DNA from: Alphaproteobacteria bacterium
GTDB taxonomy: Bacteria; Pseudomonadota; Alphaproteobacteria; Rhizobiales; Rhizobiaceae
Reading direction: 5' to 3'
Length of the DNA: 5,405 nucleotides
Assembly: GCA_030428345.1 (NCBI GenBank)
Contig: JAUIBM010000248.1
Span: 1 to 5,405, forward strand
Position numbers and translations under genes: made by a program. Below the pieces are notes generated by a model that was not told where the DNA came from, made no database searches, and saw nothing but the letters and a program-made list of their open reading frames with translations. This document shows positions 5,349 to 5,405 of this stretch, piece after piece. Position 1 is the first letter of the stretch. Each line of letters opens with the position of its first letter.

Positions 5349-5405
5349 ATGCGAATTCTTTGGACGCTCGTCCTGTTCGCTGGCTTGCTTGGGTGCTTTC
5401 CATTC
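5349..5405 (+). CDS. N-terminus of a probable lipoprotein or exported protein, truncated by window end
   Basis: ATG at 5349 opens a frame that continues to the last base (19 codons) and reads MRILWTLVLFAGLLGCFPF. GGAGAAG (5334-5340) lies 8 nt upstream, one of the best ribosome binding sites in the window. The N-terminus has one Arg followed by a hydrophobic core and a lipobox-like LLGC with Cys16, which suggests a lipoprotein signal peptide; a plain signal anchor is the alternative. Nothing of the mature protein is visible, so no function is proposed. It is divergent from the HAD gene, with 127 bp between the starts. Confidence 0.6.
   Translation, partial: MRILWTLVLFAGLLGCFPF

Overview
The window looks like chromosomal DNA from a GC-rich alphaproteobacterium, most likely of the Hyphomicrobiales/Rhizobiales. 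The grounds are the high GC content, the strong G/C bias at third codon positions, tightly overlapping start/stop codons, and protein sequences that read like rhizobial, Brucella or Mesorhizobium homologues. This placement is inferred from recognition; no search was run. I see no insertion sequence, CRISPR array, tRNA, rRNA, prophage gene or sign of recent transfer.

Left part (1-1970, minus strand): a compact three-gene operon read right to left. It holds a 102-aa protein of the family databases call 'virulence factor' (1662-1970), an 8-cysteine methylenetetrahydrofolate reductase C-terminal/MetV-like protein (1073-1657), and a MetF-type methylenetetrahydrofolate reductase (3-1076) that runs off the left edge. 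The last two overlap by ATGA. This set typically accompanies corrinoid-dependent demethylation systems in alphaproteobacteria, where methyl-tetrahydrofolate made from a methylated substrate is oxidised to methylene-tetrahydrofolate. The methyltransferase and corrinoid protein expected by that model are not in this window.

Middle (2106-3043, minus strand): two paralogous MaoC-type hotdog-fold proteins whose reading frames overlap by GTGA. They form a translationally coupled pair, possibly transcribed from a perfect TTGACA -35 element at 3100-3105. A 135-bp gap separates them from the folate operon, so co-transcription with it is possible but not shown.

Right part: a 289-bp divergent intergenic region (3044-3332) carries a near-duplicate 17/18-bp motif whose copies start exactly 100 bp apart, and a CtrA-like TTAA-N7-TTTAC site. 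On the plus strand follows a patatin-like phospholipase lipoprotein (3333-4496). It converges on a minus-strand HAD-family hydrolase (4520-5221) across only 23 bp. Divergent from the HAD gene, the first 19 codons of a probable lipoprotein or exported protein begin at 5349 and leave the window.

The most interesting part is the 'virulence factor'/MetV/MetF set: the small protein has no established function, and the partnership suggests a role in one-carbon transfer rather than virulence. The other genes look like ordinary alphaproteobacterial chromosomal genes. I did not find a clearly new large system.
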